Below are positions 1 through 5,582 of a stretch of DNA of 7,160 nt, one piece after another (within the stretch, counting starts at the first letter, position 1; each line of letters starts with the position of its first letter). Under the pieces are notes generated by a model. The model had not been told where the DNA came from and ran no database searches. It saw only the letters and a list, made by a program, of their open reading frames with translations. This stretch comes from Galactobacter sp. (GTDB lineage Bacteria > Actinomycetota > Actinomycetes > Actinomycetales > Micrococcaceae). Location of the stretch: the NCBI GenBank assembly GCA_022712075.1, contig JALAHE010000321.1, positions 1 to 7,160 of the forward strand, given 5' to 3'. The position numbers and the translations under genes were made by a program.

Positions 1-36
1 GCGTCGCGCGCCTGCGCGGCGGCCGCCCCCGCTCAC

Positions 37-48
37 TACCGTGGGGCC
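37..48 (+). promoter_or_regulatory. Candidate -10 for a leaderless start of the LLM oxidoreductase gene
   Basis: TACCGT at 37-42 fits the actinobacterial TANNNT -10 pattern and is followed by exactly 6 nt (GGGGCC) before the ATG at 49, so transcription would begin at or next to the start codon. There is no purine-rich ribosome binding site beyond GGGG at 43-46, which sits too close to the ATG. No convincing -35 is visible in the 36 bases upstream. Leaderless mRNAs are common in actinobacteria; that this is one is inference. Confidence 0.35.
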
Positions 49-1089
49 ATGAGCACGCCGCGCGCCCCTCGCCCCCTCGCCAAGCTGGGCTTCCTGCACA
101 TCGTCCCGTTTCATCCCGCCGACCCGGGCACTGGCCTGCGCGACGCCCTCGACCTCTTCCGCTTCGCCGAGGAGCTCGGCTTCGACTCCGGGTGGGTGCG
201 CACGCGGCACCTGCAGAAGGCGGCGGGCGCCCCGGGCGCCATCCTCGGCGCGCTTGCCGTGGCGACCGAGCGCCTCGAGCTCGGCAACGCCGTGATCCCG
301 CTGGAGTACGAGAACCCCTTCCGGCTCGCCGAGGACCTCGCGACGGCCGACGCGCTCTCCGGGGGCCGCCTCCGCCCCGGCCTGAGCGTGCACCCGCCGC
401 GCGGCGACGCCGCCTTCAACGCCGCCGTCTTTGGTGCCGGATGGGAGGAGGGCGACTACGGCTACGGGCGCATCGAGGCGCTGCGCGACATCCTGCGCGG
501 CGAGAAGCTGCGTGAGGTGCCCCCGTACCGGGGCCTCGGCGGCGACCTGGACACCGAGACCGTCCAGCCGCTCGGCGTGGGCCTCGCCGACCGGCTCAAC
601 TACGGCGCCGGCTCCCTGCGTTCGGCCACGTGGGCAGGATCCGCCGGGCTGGGCCTGCTGCTCTCCAACATCTCTTCGGCTGAGGAGGGGAACACCACCG
701 TGGGGACGGCCCAGGCCGCCCAGATCGGCGCCTACCGGGCCGCCTTCGCGGCCACCCACCCGGCCGGCCTGGGCAACGTGGCCCACGCCCGCGTCGTCGT
801 GCCCCTGGAGGGGACCGCGCCCGAGCAGGAGGCGCGCTACCGCGCCTACGCCGAGGCCCGGAATCCGCGCACCGAGGGGATCGTGGGGGAGAAGACGATC
901 ATCGCGCGCGACATCATCGGCTCGCTCGACGAGATCGTGGAGGCCTACCTGGCCGATCCGTCCTTCGCGCTCGCCGACGAGGTGCTCTTCGAGCTGCCGA
1001 TCGAGCTGGAGCCCGAGGACTGGCGCCACCTGCTCACGCAGCTCGCCACGCGCGTTGGCCCGGCGCTCGGGTGGACTCCCCGCGCGTGA
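49..1089 (+). CDS. LLM class flavin-dependent oxidoreductase (luciferase-like monooxygenase family)
   Basis: The 346-residue protein looks like a complete single-domain member of the bacterial luciferase-like family, cytoplasmic (beta/alpha)8-barrel enzymes that use FMN or F420 for monooxygenation or hydride transfer. Family hallmarks are visible in order: a first strand GFLHIVPF (14-21) followed by helix DALDLFRFAEELGFDSGWVR (32-51), the second-strand segment RLELGNAVIPLEYENPFRLA (75-94), and the segment DLATADALSGGRLRPGLSV (96-114), matching the usual AEDLATLDxLSGGRxxxGLGxG pattern. The C-terminal part carries EKTIIARDIIGSLDEIVEAY (281-300), matching the family's late 'G(S/T)PxEIAExL' element. 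Length is normal for the family. Substrate and flavin cannot be told from sequence. It lies 205 bp before a permease with its own promoter candidate, so co-transcription is not required. The start at 49 leaves only 48 bases upstream in the window and has a weak ribosome binding site; a leaderless start is possible. Family confident, reaction unknown. Confidence 0.88.
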   Translation: MSTPRAPRPLAKLGFLHIVPFHPADPGTGLRDALDLFRFAEELGFDSGWVRTRHLQKAAGAPGAILGALAVATERLELGNAVIPLEYENPFRLAEDLATADALSGGRLRPGLSVHPPRGDAAFNAAVFGAGWEEGDYGYGRIEALRDILRGEKLREVPPYRGLGGDLDTETVQPLGVGLADRLNYGAGSLRSATWAGSAGLGLLLSNISSAEEGNTTVGTAQAAQIGAYRAAFAATHPAGLGNVAHARVVVPLEGTAPEQEARYRAYAEARNPRTEGIVGEKTIIARDIIGSLDEIVEAYLADPSFALADEVLFELPIELEPEDWRHLLTQLATRVGPALGWTPRA

Positions 1090-1098
1090 GGCCCGGCC

Positions 1099-1115
1099 CG
1101 CCGCGTCACGCGGCG
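1099..1115 (+). terminator. Short GC hairpin just after the LLM oxidoreductase gene
   Basis: CGCCGCG (1099-1105), loop TCA, CGCGGCG (1109-1115) form a perfect 7-bp stem beginning 10 bp after the stop codon. There is no T run, as is frequent for actinobacterial terminators. The same bases contain the first GCGTCACGC repeat, so this may be an operator rather than, or as well as, a terminator. Confidence 0.35.
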
Positions 1116-1196
1116 ACGCAATGGCGCCGCACCGGCGTCACGCCGCGTCACGAAGCGCCGAACGGGGCGCGGTGGCGCGTCGCGAACGCGTCACGC
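1103..1196 (+). repeat. Four direct copies of GCGTCACG upstream of the first permease
   Basis: Identical 8-mers start at 1103, 1135, 1145 and 1188. Three of the four continue as GCGTCACGC, which is itself palindromic around the central C (GCGT-C-ACGC). Spacings of 32, 10 and 43 bp are close to 3, 1 and 4 helical turns, so all copies would face roughly the same side of the DNA. They lie upstream of the candidate promoter at 1218-1247. This pattern fits a multi-site operator for an unidentified dimeric regulator. High GC makes such words less rare than usual, so the assignment is tentative. Confidence 0.45.
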
Positions 1197-1206
1197 AAGG
1201 ACGTGA
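1191..1206 (+). promoter_or_regulatory. Inverted repeat TCACG-N6-CGTGA
   Basis: TCACG (1191-1195) and CGTGA (1202-1206) are exact inverted arms around CAAGGA. The left arm belongs to the fourth GCGTCACG repeat, so the two signals overlap and may be parts of one operator. The repeat lies directly before the 12-bp palindrome at 1209-1220. Confidence 0.3.
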
Positions 1207-1208
1207 GG

Positions 1209-1220
1209 GAACACGTGTTC
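1209..1220 (+). promoter_or_regulatory. Perfect 12-bp palindrome GAACACGTGTTC, candidate operator
   Basis: The sequence equals its own reverse complement over 12 bp with a CACGTG core, and it is A/T-richer than its surroundings. Its right end overlaps the best -35 candidate (TTCAGC, 1218-1223) of the downstream permease. This is a classic place for a repressor site. The cognate regulator is unknown; it does not resemble the GACACWTTGTS sites next to the PucR gene. Confidence 0.5.
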
Positions 1221-1247
1221 AGCGCGGGGCCGCGGTCTTCGTAGCGT
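1218..1247 (+). promoter_or_regulatory. Candidate sigma-A-type promoter for the first APC permease
   Basis: TTCAGC (1218-1223) and TAGCGT (1242-1247) are separated by 18 bp; the -10 fits TANNNT. Transcription would start near 1254, giving a leader of about 40 nt that begins with a stable hairpin. The -35 is a weak match. Confidence 0.35.
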
Positions 1248-1252
1248 GATCC

Positions 1253-1273
1253 GGCCGGGCATCGGGCCCGGCC
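1253..1273 (+). promoter_or_regulatory. 5'-leader hairpin before the first APC permease
   Basis: GGCCGGGC (1253-1260) and GCCCGGCC (1266-1273) are perfect 8-bp inverted arms around ATCGG. The stem ends 11 nt before the GAGGAG ribosome binding site (1285-1290), so it does not mask it. If transcription begins near 1254 the hairpin forms the 5' end of the mRNA, where it could protect the transcript or tune expression. No riboswitch class is recognised. Confidence 0.45.
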
Positions 1274-1284
1274 TCACCCACGCC

Positions 1285-1290
1285 GAGGAG
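1285..1290 (+). promoter_or_regulatory. Ribosome binding site fixing the start of the first permease
   Basis: GAGGAG lies 4 nt before the ATG at 1295, inside GAGGAGAATCATG. It supports this start over any upstream in-frame alternative. Confidence 0.7.
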
Positions 1291-1294
1291 AATC

Positions 1295-2788
1295 ATGGCT
1301 CAGCCGAGCGCTCCGTCCCAGACCACCGCCGCCCAGCGGCCAGCCCAGGCCGGCCCCGCGCCGTCGGGCACCCTGACCCAGGGCGCCGAGGCCACCGGAA
1401 ACGGGAGCGGCCTGCGCGGCCGCCTCGGCCTGTGGTCCATCGTCTTCATGGTGGTCGCCGCCGCCTCGCCGCTCGGCGTCATCGGCGGGCCCGTGCCCCT
1501 CGGCATCGCGATCGGCAACGGCGCGGCCTTCCCCGCCACGTTTGTGATCGCGGCCGTGGTGCTGGCGCTCTTCGCGGTGGGCTTTACGGCCATGACCCCG
1601 CACGTGCGCCGCGCCGGCGCGTTCTCCTCCTACGTCCGCGAGGGCCTCGGCGCCGGTGCCGGCGTGGGAACGGGCTTCGCCGCCCTGCTCACGTACCTGA
1701 CGCTCGAGGCGGCGGTCTACGGGCTCATCGGCCCCGGCATCCAGGAGCTGCTCGCCTCCTACGGCGTGCCGAGCATCCCGTGGTGGGCCTGGGCGCTGCT
1801 CGTCGCCGCCGGCGTGGCCGCCCTCGGGTATCGCAACATCGCGGTCTCCGGGAAGGTGCTCGCGATCCTGCTGATCGCCGAGGTCGCCATCGTGGTGGTG
1901 CTCGACGTCGCCGTCATCGCCTCCGGCTCCGGCCCAGAGGGCCCCTCCACGGCCGCCTTCCAGCCCTCGCAGATCTTCTCCGGCGCCCCGGGCGTGGCCA
2001 TCCTCTTCGCGCTGCTGAGCTTCCTCGGCTTCGAGGCCACCGCCGTCTTCCGCGACGAGACCAAGGACCCCAGCCGCACCATCCCGCGCGCCACCTACGT
2101 GGCCTTGGGCGGCGTCGCGGTGTTCTACGCCGTCTCCAGCTGGGTGCTCGTCACGGCCGTGGGCGAGTCCACCGTGGCCGGCGTTGCCGCCGAGCATTCG
2201 GCGACCCTGCTCTCCGACGTCACCGGCACCTACCTCGGCCCCATCGGGGTGCACGTGCAGCAGGTCCTGTACGTCACGAGCCTGCTCGCCTGCATCCTCT
2301 CCGTGCACCACGTGGGCGCCCGCTACATCTTCAGCCTCGGCAAGGACGGCATCCTGCCCGCTTCGCTCGGTGCGGTGCAGGCCAAGCACGGCTCCCCGGC
2401 CCGCGCCTCGCTGTGGGCCTCGGGCGTCTCGGTCGCGCTTATCGTGCTCGCCGCGGTGGCCCAGCTCGACCCGATCGCCGAGTACTACAGCTGGGTCGCC
2501 GGCTTCTCCTCCGTTGGCCTCGTGGTGCTGCTTGGCCTCACGACCGTCTCGGTCCTGCGCTACTTCGGCACTCACCCCGGTCTCGTTGGCCGCTTCAAGG
2601 GCCTCATCGCCCCGGCGCTCGCGCTGCTCGGCCTCGCGATCTTCGCGGTGCTCGTCGTCATCAACCTGCCACTGCTCGTGGGCGAGGCCCTCTGGTTGCA
2701 GGTGCTGATCCTCGGCGGCCACGTGCTGGGCTTTGCCGTGGGCTACTGGCTCGGCGCCCGCCGCGCCGCGGCCCGCGCCGCCGCCTAG
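1295..2788 (+). CDS. APC superfamily amino acid/amine permease
   Basis: This is a 497-residue inner membrane transporter of the amino acid-polyamine-organocation family, expected to import an amino acid or amine by proton or substrate antiport/symport. About 12 hydrophobic segments are visible (near 48-70, 80-100, 122-147, 163-179, 184-209, 230-252, 267-288, 318-340, 371-391, 397-419, 436-458, 465-487). The first carries a small-residue unwinding region around AAASPLGVIGGPVPLG (55-70). The family motif after the sixth helix is clear: GFEATAVF (245-252) followed by RDETKDPSRTIPRA (253-266). RYIFSLGKDGILP (343-355) is the usual loop after the eighth helix. A 45-residue tail rich in Ala, Pro, Gln and Gly, without lysine, precedes the first helix and is probably disordered in the cytoplasm. 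Length is normal. The gene has its own promoter region and ends against a strong terminator. Substrate not assignable; family very likely. Confidence 0.9.
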   Translation: MAQPSAPSQTTAAQRPAQAGPAPSGTLTQGAEATGNGSGLRGRLGLWSIVFMVVAAASPLGVIGGPVPLGIAIGNGAAFPATFVIAAVVLALFAVGFTAMTPHVRRAGAFSSYVREGLGAGAGVGTGFAALLTYLTLEAAVYGLIGPGIQELLASYGVPSIPWWAWALLVAAGVAALGYRNIAVSGKVLAILLIAEVAIVVVLDVAVIASGSGPEGPSTAAFQPSQIFSGAPGVAILFALLSFLGFEATAVFRDETKDPSRTIPRATYVALGGVAVFYAVSSWVLVTAVGESTVAGVAAEHSATLLSDVTGTYLGPIGVHVQQVLYVTSLLACILSVHHVGARYIFSLGKDGILPASLGAVQAKHGSPARASLWASGVSVALIVLAAVAQLDPIAEYYSWVAGFSSVGLVVLLGLTTVSVLRYFGTHPGLVGRFKGLIAPALALLGLAIFAVLVVINLPLLVGEALWLQVLILGGHVLGFAVGYWLGARRAAARAAA

Positions 2789-2803
2789 CCGGTCCACACA
2801 CCA

Positions 2804-2848
2804 AAGGTGCCCGACGCCGGGTGGTATCCACCCGGCGTCGGGCACCTT
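2804..2848. terminator. Bidirectional terminator: 21-bp perfect stem with 3-nt loop
   Basis: The arm at 2804-2824 (begins AAGGTGCCCGAC) is the exact reverse complement of 2828-2848, with loop TAT. It lies between convergent genes, 15 bp after the permease stop and 35 bp beyond the regulator stop. On the minus strand the stem is followed by T from position 2803 then GG, and on the plus strand by CG, so neither side has a real T run; the outer A/T pairs give only AA and TT. Position, perfection and GC content make a shared terminator by far the best reading. Confidence 0.85.
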
Positions 2849-2854
2849 CGCGTC

Positions 2855-2883
2855 CGGCACCGCGGCTTGGGGGCCGGGTGCCG
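2855..2883 (-). terminator. Second, imperfect hairpin directly after the PucR gene stop
   Basis: CGGCACC (2855-2861) pairs with GGTGCCG (2877-2883), and inside it CGGC (2863-2866) pairs with GCCG (2873-2876), with G2862 bulged. The structure touches the stop codon at 2884-2886 and stands in tandem with the 21-bp stem. It may act as a first terminator or as protection of the regulator mRNA 3' end. Weaker evidence than for the main stem. Confidence 0.35.
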
Positions 2884-4338
2884 CTAGGCGCCGGCCGGCC
2901 CCCTGGCCCGCAGGGCGAGCCAGGCGCCCGTGCGGGCGTCGACGTCAGCGAGGTCCCAACCCGTGAGTTCCTCGATAGATGCCACGCGGTGCATGAGTGT
3001 CTGGCGGTGCACGCCGAGGGTCCGCGCGGCGGCCGACCAGGCGCCGTTGGCCACGAGATAGGCGCGCAGGGAGCGCAGCAGCTCCTCGCCGTCCGGCCGC
3101 GCCGCGAGCGGGTCGAGCAGCGAGCCGAGGCGTGCCGCGTCCTGCGAGGGGAGCCGATCCATCACGTATTCCACGGACGGCATGCGATGGAAACGACGTA
3201 CAGTGACGGCCGCGTCGACCGCGGATTGGTGCGCCTCGCGCGCCTCGATCGCGCTGGGCCCCAAGGCGTTCACGAGCCGGGCCGAGCCGATCCCGAGGCG
3301 CAGGGCCGGGCGCGGCGGCGAGCCGAACTCCTCGGCCTGCGCCTCCAGCGCCCCGAGCCATTCCTCCGCGATGAGCCCCCGCGCCACGTCCTGCTCGAGC
3401 GTGAAGAGGTGGGGCACGCCGAAACCGTCGAACCAGCGGCGCAGGAGCCGCTCCACGTCCACCGCCTGCGAGCGCGAACTGAGCTCGAACGCCGCGAGCC
3501 GTTCCTCGCGCACGCCCCAGCGCCGCAGCAGCGCCGCAGCCTCGGCGCCGCCGGCGAGCACGGTGCTCAGCATGACCTCGCGCCCCAGGCGCTCGCTCGC
3601 CGTGTGGTCCTGGCGGCGCAGCACGAGGTCGAGCAGCGCCGCCGCCTGGGAGGCCAGGTCGCGGTGGGTGCTCTCGCGTCCAGAGCGCGAGGAGAAGACG
3701 AGGTAGGCGGTGAGGTCCTCGCCGAGGCCCACTGGGTGCACCTGCAGCCCGGGGTGGCGCACGCGCACCGGGCGGTTGAAGGCGACGGCCGCGGCATCGG
3801 CCACGTGCAGCGAGCCGGCCCCTGAGGTCGCGATCGTCTGGCCGTGGGTGTCGAGCAGCACGGCCCAGCCGTCCACGCGAGAGGCGAGCTCGTTGACGAT
3901 GGCCGCGGCGCCCCCGCGGCGCGCCACCTGCGTGAGCACCTTGGTCCCGAGCGTCACGGCGCGGTCCTCCGCCGCCTGGTCCTGGGCCAGCAGCGCGGTG
4001 AGTCTGGCGTGCAGCAGCTCGCCGGAATCGGCGGGGGCGAGCAAGACCGTCCCGGGGGCGGAGGGGAGCCACTCGCGCGCCAGCTCGCCGTCCGGGAGGG
4101 CCAGGACCGCGCTGGGCAAGAGCGGGAGCCGGCGGTCGCTGCCGTCGAGCGTCGCCTCCTCGAGGTCGCGCCGGTCGGCGGCCACGATCGTGGCGTAGTG
4201 CGGGTGCCCGATGAGCGTGAAGTCGCGCCAGCGCAGCGCGGCGTCCACGAGCGTCGTGGGTCCGGGGGCGCCGGCACCCGGGCCCGGGTGGAGGGTGCCG
4301 CCGAGGGCTGCGGCGAGGGCAAGCAGATCACGCGCCAT
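2884..4338 (-). CDS. PucR family helix-turn-helix transcriptional regulator
   Basis: This 484-residue cytoplasmic DNA-binding protein has the C-terminal PucR-type helix-turn-helix at about 420-478: LLRSLRAYLVANGAWSAAAR, then LGVHRQTLMHRVASIEELTG, then WDLADVDARTGAWLALRA. The helix-turn-helix with the R-x-x-x-I-E-x-L-T-G signature is diagnostic of the family. Before it, PPRPALRLGIGSARLVNALG (341-360) and following AIEAREAHQSAVDA (363-376) match the GGDEF-like domain found in PucR/CdaR proteins. Residues 146-240 look like a GAF-like sensor region (VNELASRVDGWAVLLDTHGQ). The first 120 residues are divergent and do not show a clear purine-catabolism-type N-terminal domain. The ATG at 4338 is preferred: GACAAT at 4350-4345 would be a -10 six bases before it, giving a leaderless mRNA. 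GTG at 4344 is the alternative. Frame-open sequence further upstream overlaps the divergent promoter and is not credible. Such regulators usually sense small molecules and control adjacent catabolic genes, here most likely the dehydrogenase and permease. Confidence 0.88.
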   Translation of the reverse strand: MARDLLALAAALGGTLHPGPGAGAPGPTTLVDAALRWRDFTLIGHPHYATIVAADRRDLEEATLDGSDRRLPLLPSAVLALPDGELAREWLPSAPGTVLLAPADSGELLHARLTALLAQDQAAEDRAVTLGTKVLTQVARRGGAAAIVNELASRVDGWAVLLDTHGQTIATSGAGSLHVADAAAVAFNRPVRVRHPGLQVHPVGLGEDLTAYLVFSSRSGRESTHRDLASQAAALLDLVLRRQDHTASERLGREVMLSTVLAGGAEAAALLRRWGVREERLAAFELSSRSQAVDVERLLRRWFDGFGVPHLFTLEQDVARGLIAEEWLGALEAQAEEFGSPPRPALRLGIGSARLVNALGPSAIEAREAHQSAVDAAVTVRRFHRMPSVEYVMDRLPSQDAARLGSLLDPLAARPDGEELLRSLRAYLVANGAWSAAARTLGVHRQTLMHRVASIEELTGWDLADVDARTGAWLALRARGPAGA

Positions 4339-4350
4339 GGACACATTGTC
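4339..4350 (-). promoter_or_regulatory. Candidate -10 for a leaderless pucR-type gene transcript
   Basis: On the minus strand, GACAAT (4350-4345) resembles TANNNT except for the first base and is followed by six bases (GTGTCC) and then the ATG at 4338. This is the same spacing as at the LLM oxidoreductase gene. No ribosome binding site is visible before the ATG. A weak -35 (GTGTCG, 4375-4370) would have a long 19-bp spacer. Confidence 0.35.
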
Positions 4351-4381
4351 GCACCGCAGGGGTGAGCATCGACACTTTGTG
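4340..4381. promoter_or_regulatory. Pair of GACACWTTGTS sites, candidate PucR-family operator
   Basis: GACACATTGTC (4340-4350) and GACACTTTGTG (4371-4381) agree at 9 of 11 positions and are 31 bp apart, close to three helical turns. Each has internal dyad symmetry (GACA/TGTC in the first, CAC/GTG in the second). The first covers the predicted -10 (GACAAT on the minus strand) and start of the regulator gene; the second centres near -44 of the predicted dehydrogenase start. This arrangement suits autorepression plus activation of the divergent operon. That the neighbouring PucR protein is the binder is inference from position. Confidence 0.55.
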
Positions 4382-4401
4382 CAGTGCGCCAGCTCACGCC
4401 G

Positions 4402-4417
4402 AGTGACTAGCCTCACT
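4402..4417 (+). promoter_or_regulatory. Candidate dehydrogenase promoter -10 inside an inverted repeat
   Basis: TAGCCT (4408-4413) fits the TANNNT -10 pattern; transcription would begin near 4420, giving a leader of about 34 nt. Nothing like TTGACA stands 17-18 bp upstream (the bases there are GTGCGCC), as expected for an activator-dependent promoter. The -10 overlaps an inverted repeat, AGTGA (4402-4406) and TCACT (4413-4417) around six bases, which may be a further control site. Confidence 0.4.
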
Positions 4418-4441
4418 GACGTTCCCCCACCGGCTTTCATC

Positions 4442-4449
4442 AGAAGGAG
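4442..4449 (+). promoter_or_regulatory. Ribosome binding site fixing the dehydrogenase start
   Basis: AGAAGGAG ends 4 nt before the ATG at 4454. It decides this start against open in-frame sequence that runs back into the divergent regulator gene. Confidence 0.75.
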
Positions 4450-4453
4450 TCCC

Positions 4454-5551
4454 ATGCAGGCCGCCGTTTTCACCGACACCGATACCCCCGTCGAGGTCAC
4501 CGAGGTGCAGCTCGAGGGGCCGCGCGCCGGAGAGGTCCGCGTCAAGATCGCGGCCGCCGGCGTGTGCCACTCAGACCTGCACGTGAAGCGCGGCGAATGG
4601 GATGCCCCGGCTCCCCTGGTGATGGGCCACGAGGGTTCCGGCGTGGTCACCGAGCTGGGCGAGGGCGTCACCTCGCTCGCCGTCGGTGACCACGTCGTGC
4701 TCTCCTGGGTCCCGCCGTGCGGCGAGTGCCGCTACTGCCGCCAGGGCCACGAGGCGCGCTGCCAGAAGGTCGCCACCGTCGTGGCGCCCAAGGGCGTGCT
4801 CTTCGACGGCACCTCGCGCCTCTCCCGCGACGGCGAGACCGTGCACCACTACCTGGGCGTCTCCTCGTACGCCGAGGAGGTCGTGGTCCCGGCCTCCGGC
4901 GCCATCAAGGTCCGCGACGACGCCCCGCTTGACGTCATCGCCGTGGTCGGCTGCGCCGTCGCCACGGGCGTCGGCGCCGTGCTGAACACCGCAGCCGTGG
5001 AGCCGGGCTCCACCGTTGCCGTCATCGGCTGCGGCGGCGTGGGTCTGAACGTGGTCCAGGGCGCCAAGCTGGCCGGCGCCGATCGCATCGTGGCGATCGA
5101 CGTGCTGCCGGAGAAGACGGCCATGGCCGTGCAATTCGGCGCCACCGACCGCATCGACGGCTCCAAGGGCGACGCCGTGGAGCAGCTCCTCGAGCTCATC
5201 CCCGACGGCGTCGACTACGCCTTCGACGCGATCGGCCGCACCATCACCACGGAGCAGGCCATCAAGATGCTCGGCCTCGGCGGCGCCGCCGTCATCGTGG
5301 GCCTGCCGCCCACGGGCGCCAAGGCCTCCTTCGAGCCGCTCGTCCTCGCCGAGGCAGATCAGCGCATCCTGGGCTCCAACTACGGCTCCGTCCGCCCCGC
5401 CATCGACATCCCCGCCCTGGTGGACAAGTACATGGACGGCCAGCTCAAGCTCGATCCCCTGATCTCCGGTCGCCGCCCCCTCGCCGAGGCCCGCGAGGCG
5501 CTCGACGAGCTCGAGTCCGGCGCCGCGCTGCGCACGCTCCTCATTCCTTAA
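4454..5551 (+). CDS. Zinc-dependent, NAD(H)-type alcohol dehydrogenase, class III-like MDR family
   Basis: This 365-residue cytoplasmic medium-chain dehydrogenase should interconvert an alcohol and an aldehyde or ketone. The GroES-like N-terminal domain holds catalytic zinc ligands C38 (AAGVCHSD), H59 with E60 (GHEGSG) and C167 (VGCAVATGVGA). The four structural-zinc cysteines are C89, C92, C95 and C103, all present. The Rossmann fold carries GCGGVG at 192-197, and D216 at the end of the second strand (RIVAIDV) predicts NAD rather than NADP. The segment VLFDGTSRL (115-123) and HHYLGVSSYAEEVVVP (131-146) are typical of the class III-like/NDMA-type group of actinobacterial dehydrogenases. Length and key residues are intact. 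The gene is divergent from a PucR-type regulator and 31 bp before an APC permease, which suggests the enzyme acts on an imported amino alcohol or on an alcohol/aldehyde made from an imported amine. Substrate is unknown; formaldehyde or another aldehyde is also possible. Confidence 0.93.
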   Translation: MQAAVFTDTDTPVEVTEVQLEGPRAGEVRVKIAAAGVCHSDLHVKRGEWDAPAPLVMGHEGSGVVTELGEGVTSLAVGDHVVLSWVPPCGECRYCRQGHEARCQKVATVVAPKGVLFDGTSRLSRDGETVHHYLGVSSYAEEVVVPASGAIKVRDDAPLDVIAVVGCAVATGVGAVLNTAAVEPGSTVAVIGCGGVGLNVVQGAKLAGADRIVAIDVLPEKTAMAVQFGATDRIDGSKGDAVEQLLELIPDGVDYAFDAIGRTITTEQAIKMLGLGGAAVIVGLPPTGAKASFEPLVLAEADQRILGSNYGSVRPAIDIPALVDKYMDGQLKLDPLISGRRPLAEAREALDELESGAALRTLLIP

Positions 5552-5570
5552 CCCCCTCGCACCTCACCTC

Positions 5571-5575
5571 GAAGG
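5571..5575 (+). promoter_or_regulatory. Ribosome binding site of the second APC permease
   Basis: GAAGG stands 7 nt before the ATG at 5583 in the 31-bp gap after the dehydrogenase stop. No terminator or promoter fits in this gap, which supports co-transcription. Confidence 0.55.
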
Positions 5576-5582
5576 CTCCCTC

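Noticed and set aside
1103..1196. CRISPR-like or tandem repeat array
   Set aside because: Units are only 8-9 bp with uneven spacing and no spacers of constant size; an operator cluster fits better.
1274..2860. Long open frame on the minus strand opposite the first permease
   Set aside because: Its product is dominated by Gly, Asp, His, Glu, Arg and Ala without any domain, as produced by reading a GC-rich membrane protein gene backwards; the plus-strand permease has clear motifs and a ribosome binding site.
1246..3825. 859-codon open plus-strand frame running over the permease and the regulator
   Set aside because: Arg/Pro/Gly-rich low-complexity product that spans a strong terminator and overlaps two well-supported genes in other frames or strands.
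4211..4453. N-terminal extension of the dehydrogenase into the regulator gene
   Set aside because: The added residues have no family match, there is no ribosome binding site at the upstream ATG, and AGAAGGAG directly precedes the ATG at 4454.
4339..4671. N-terminal extension of the PucR-type regulator up to 4671
   Set aside because: It would cover the whole divergent promoter and part of the dehydrogenase gene, and the translated residues show no domain.
4454..5551. Zinc-less quinone oxidoreductase
   Set aside because: All catalytic (C38, H59, C167) and structural (C89, C92, C95, C103) zinc ligands are present.
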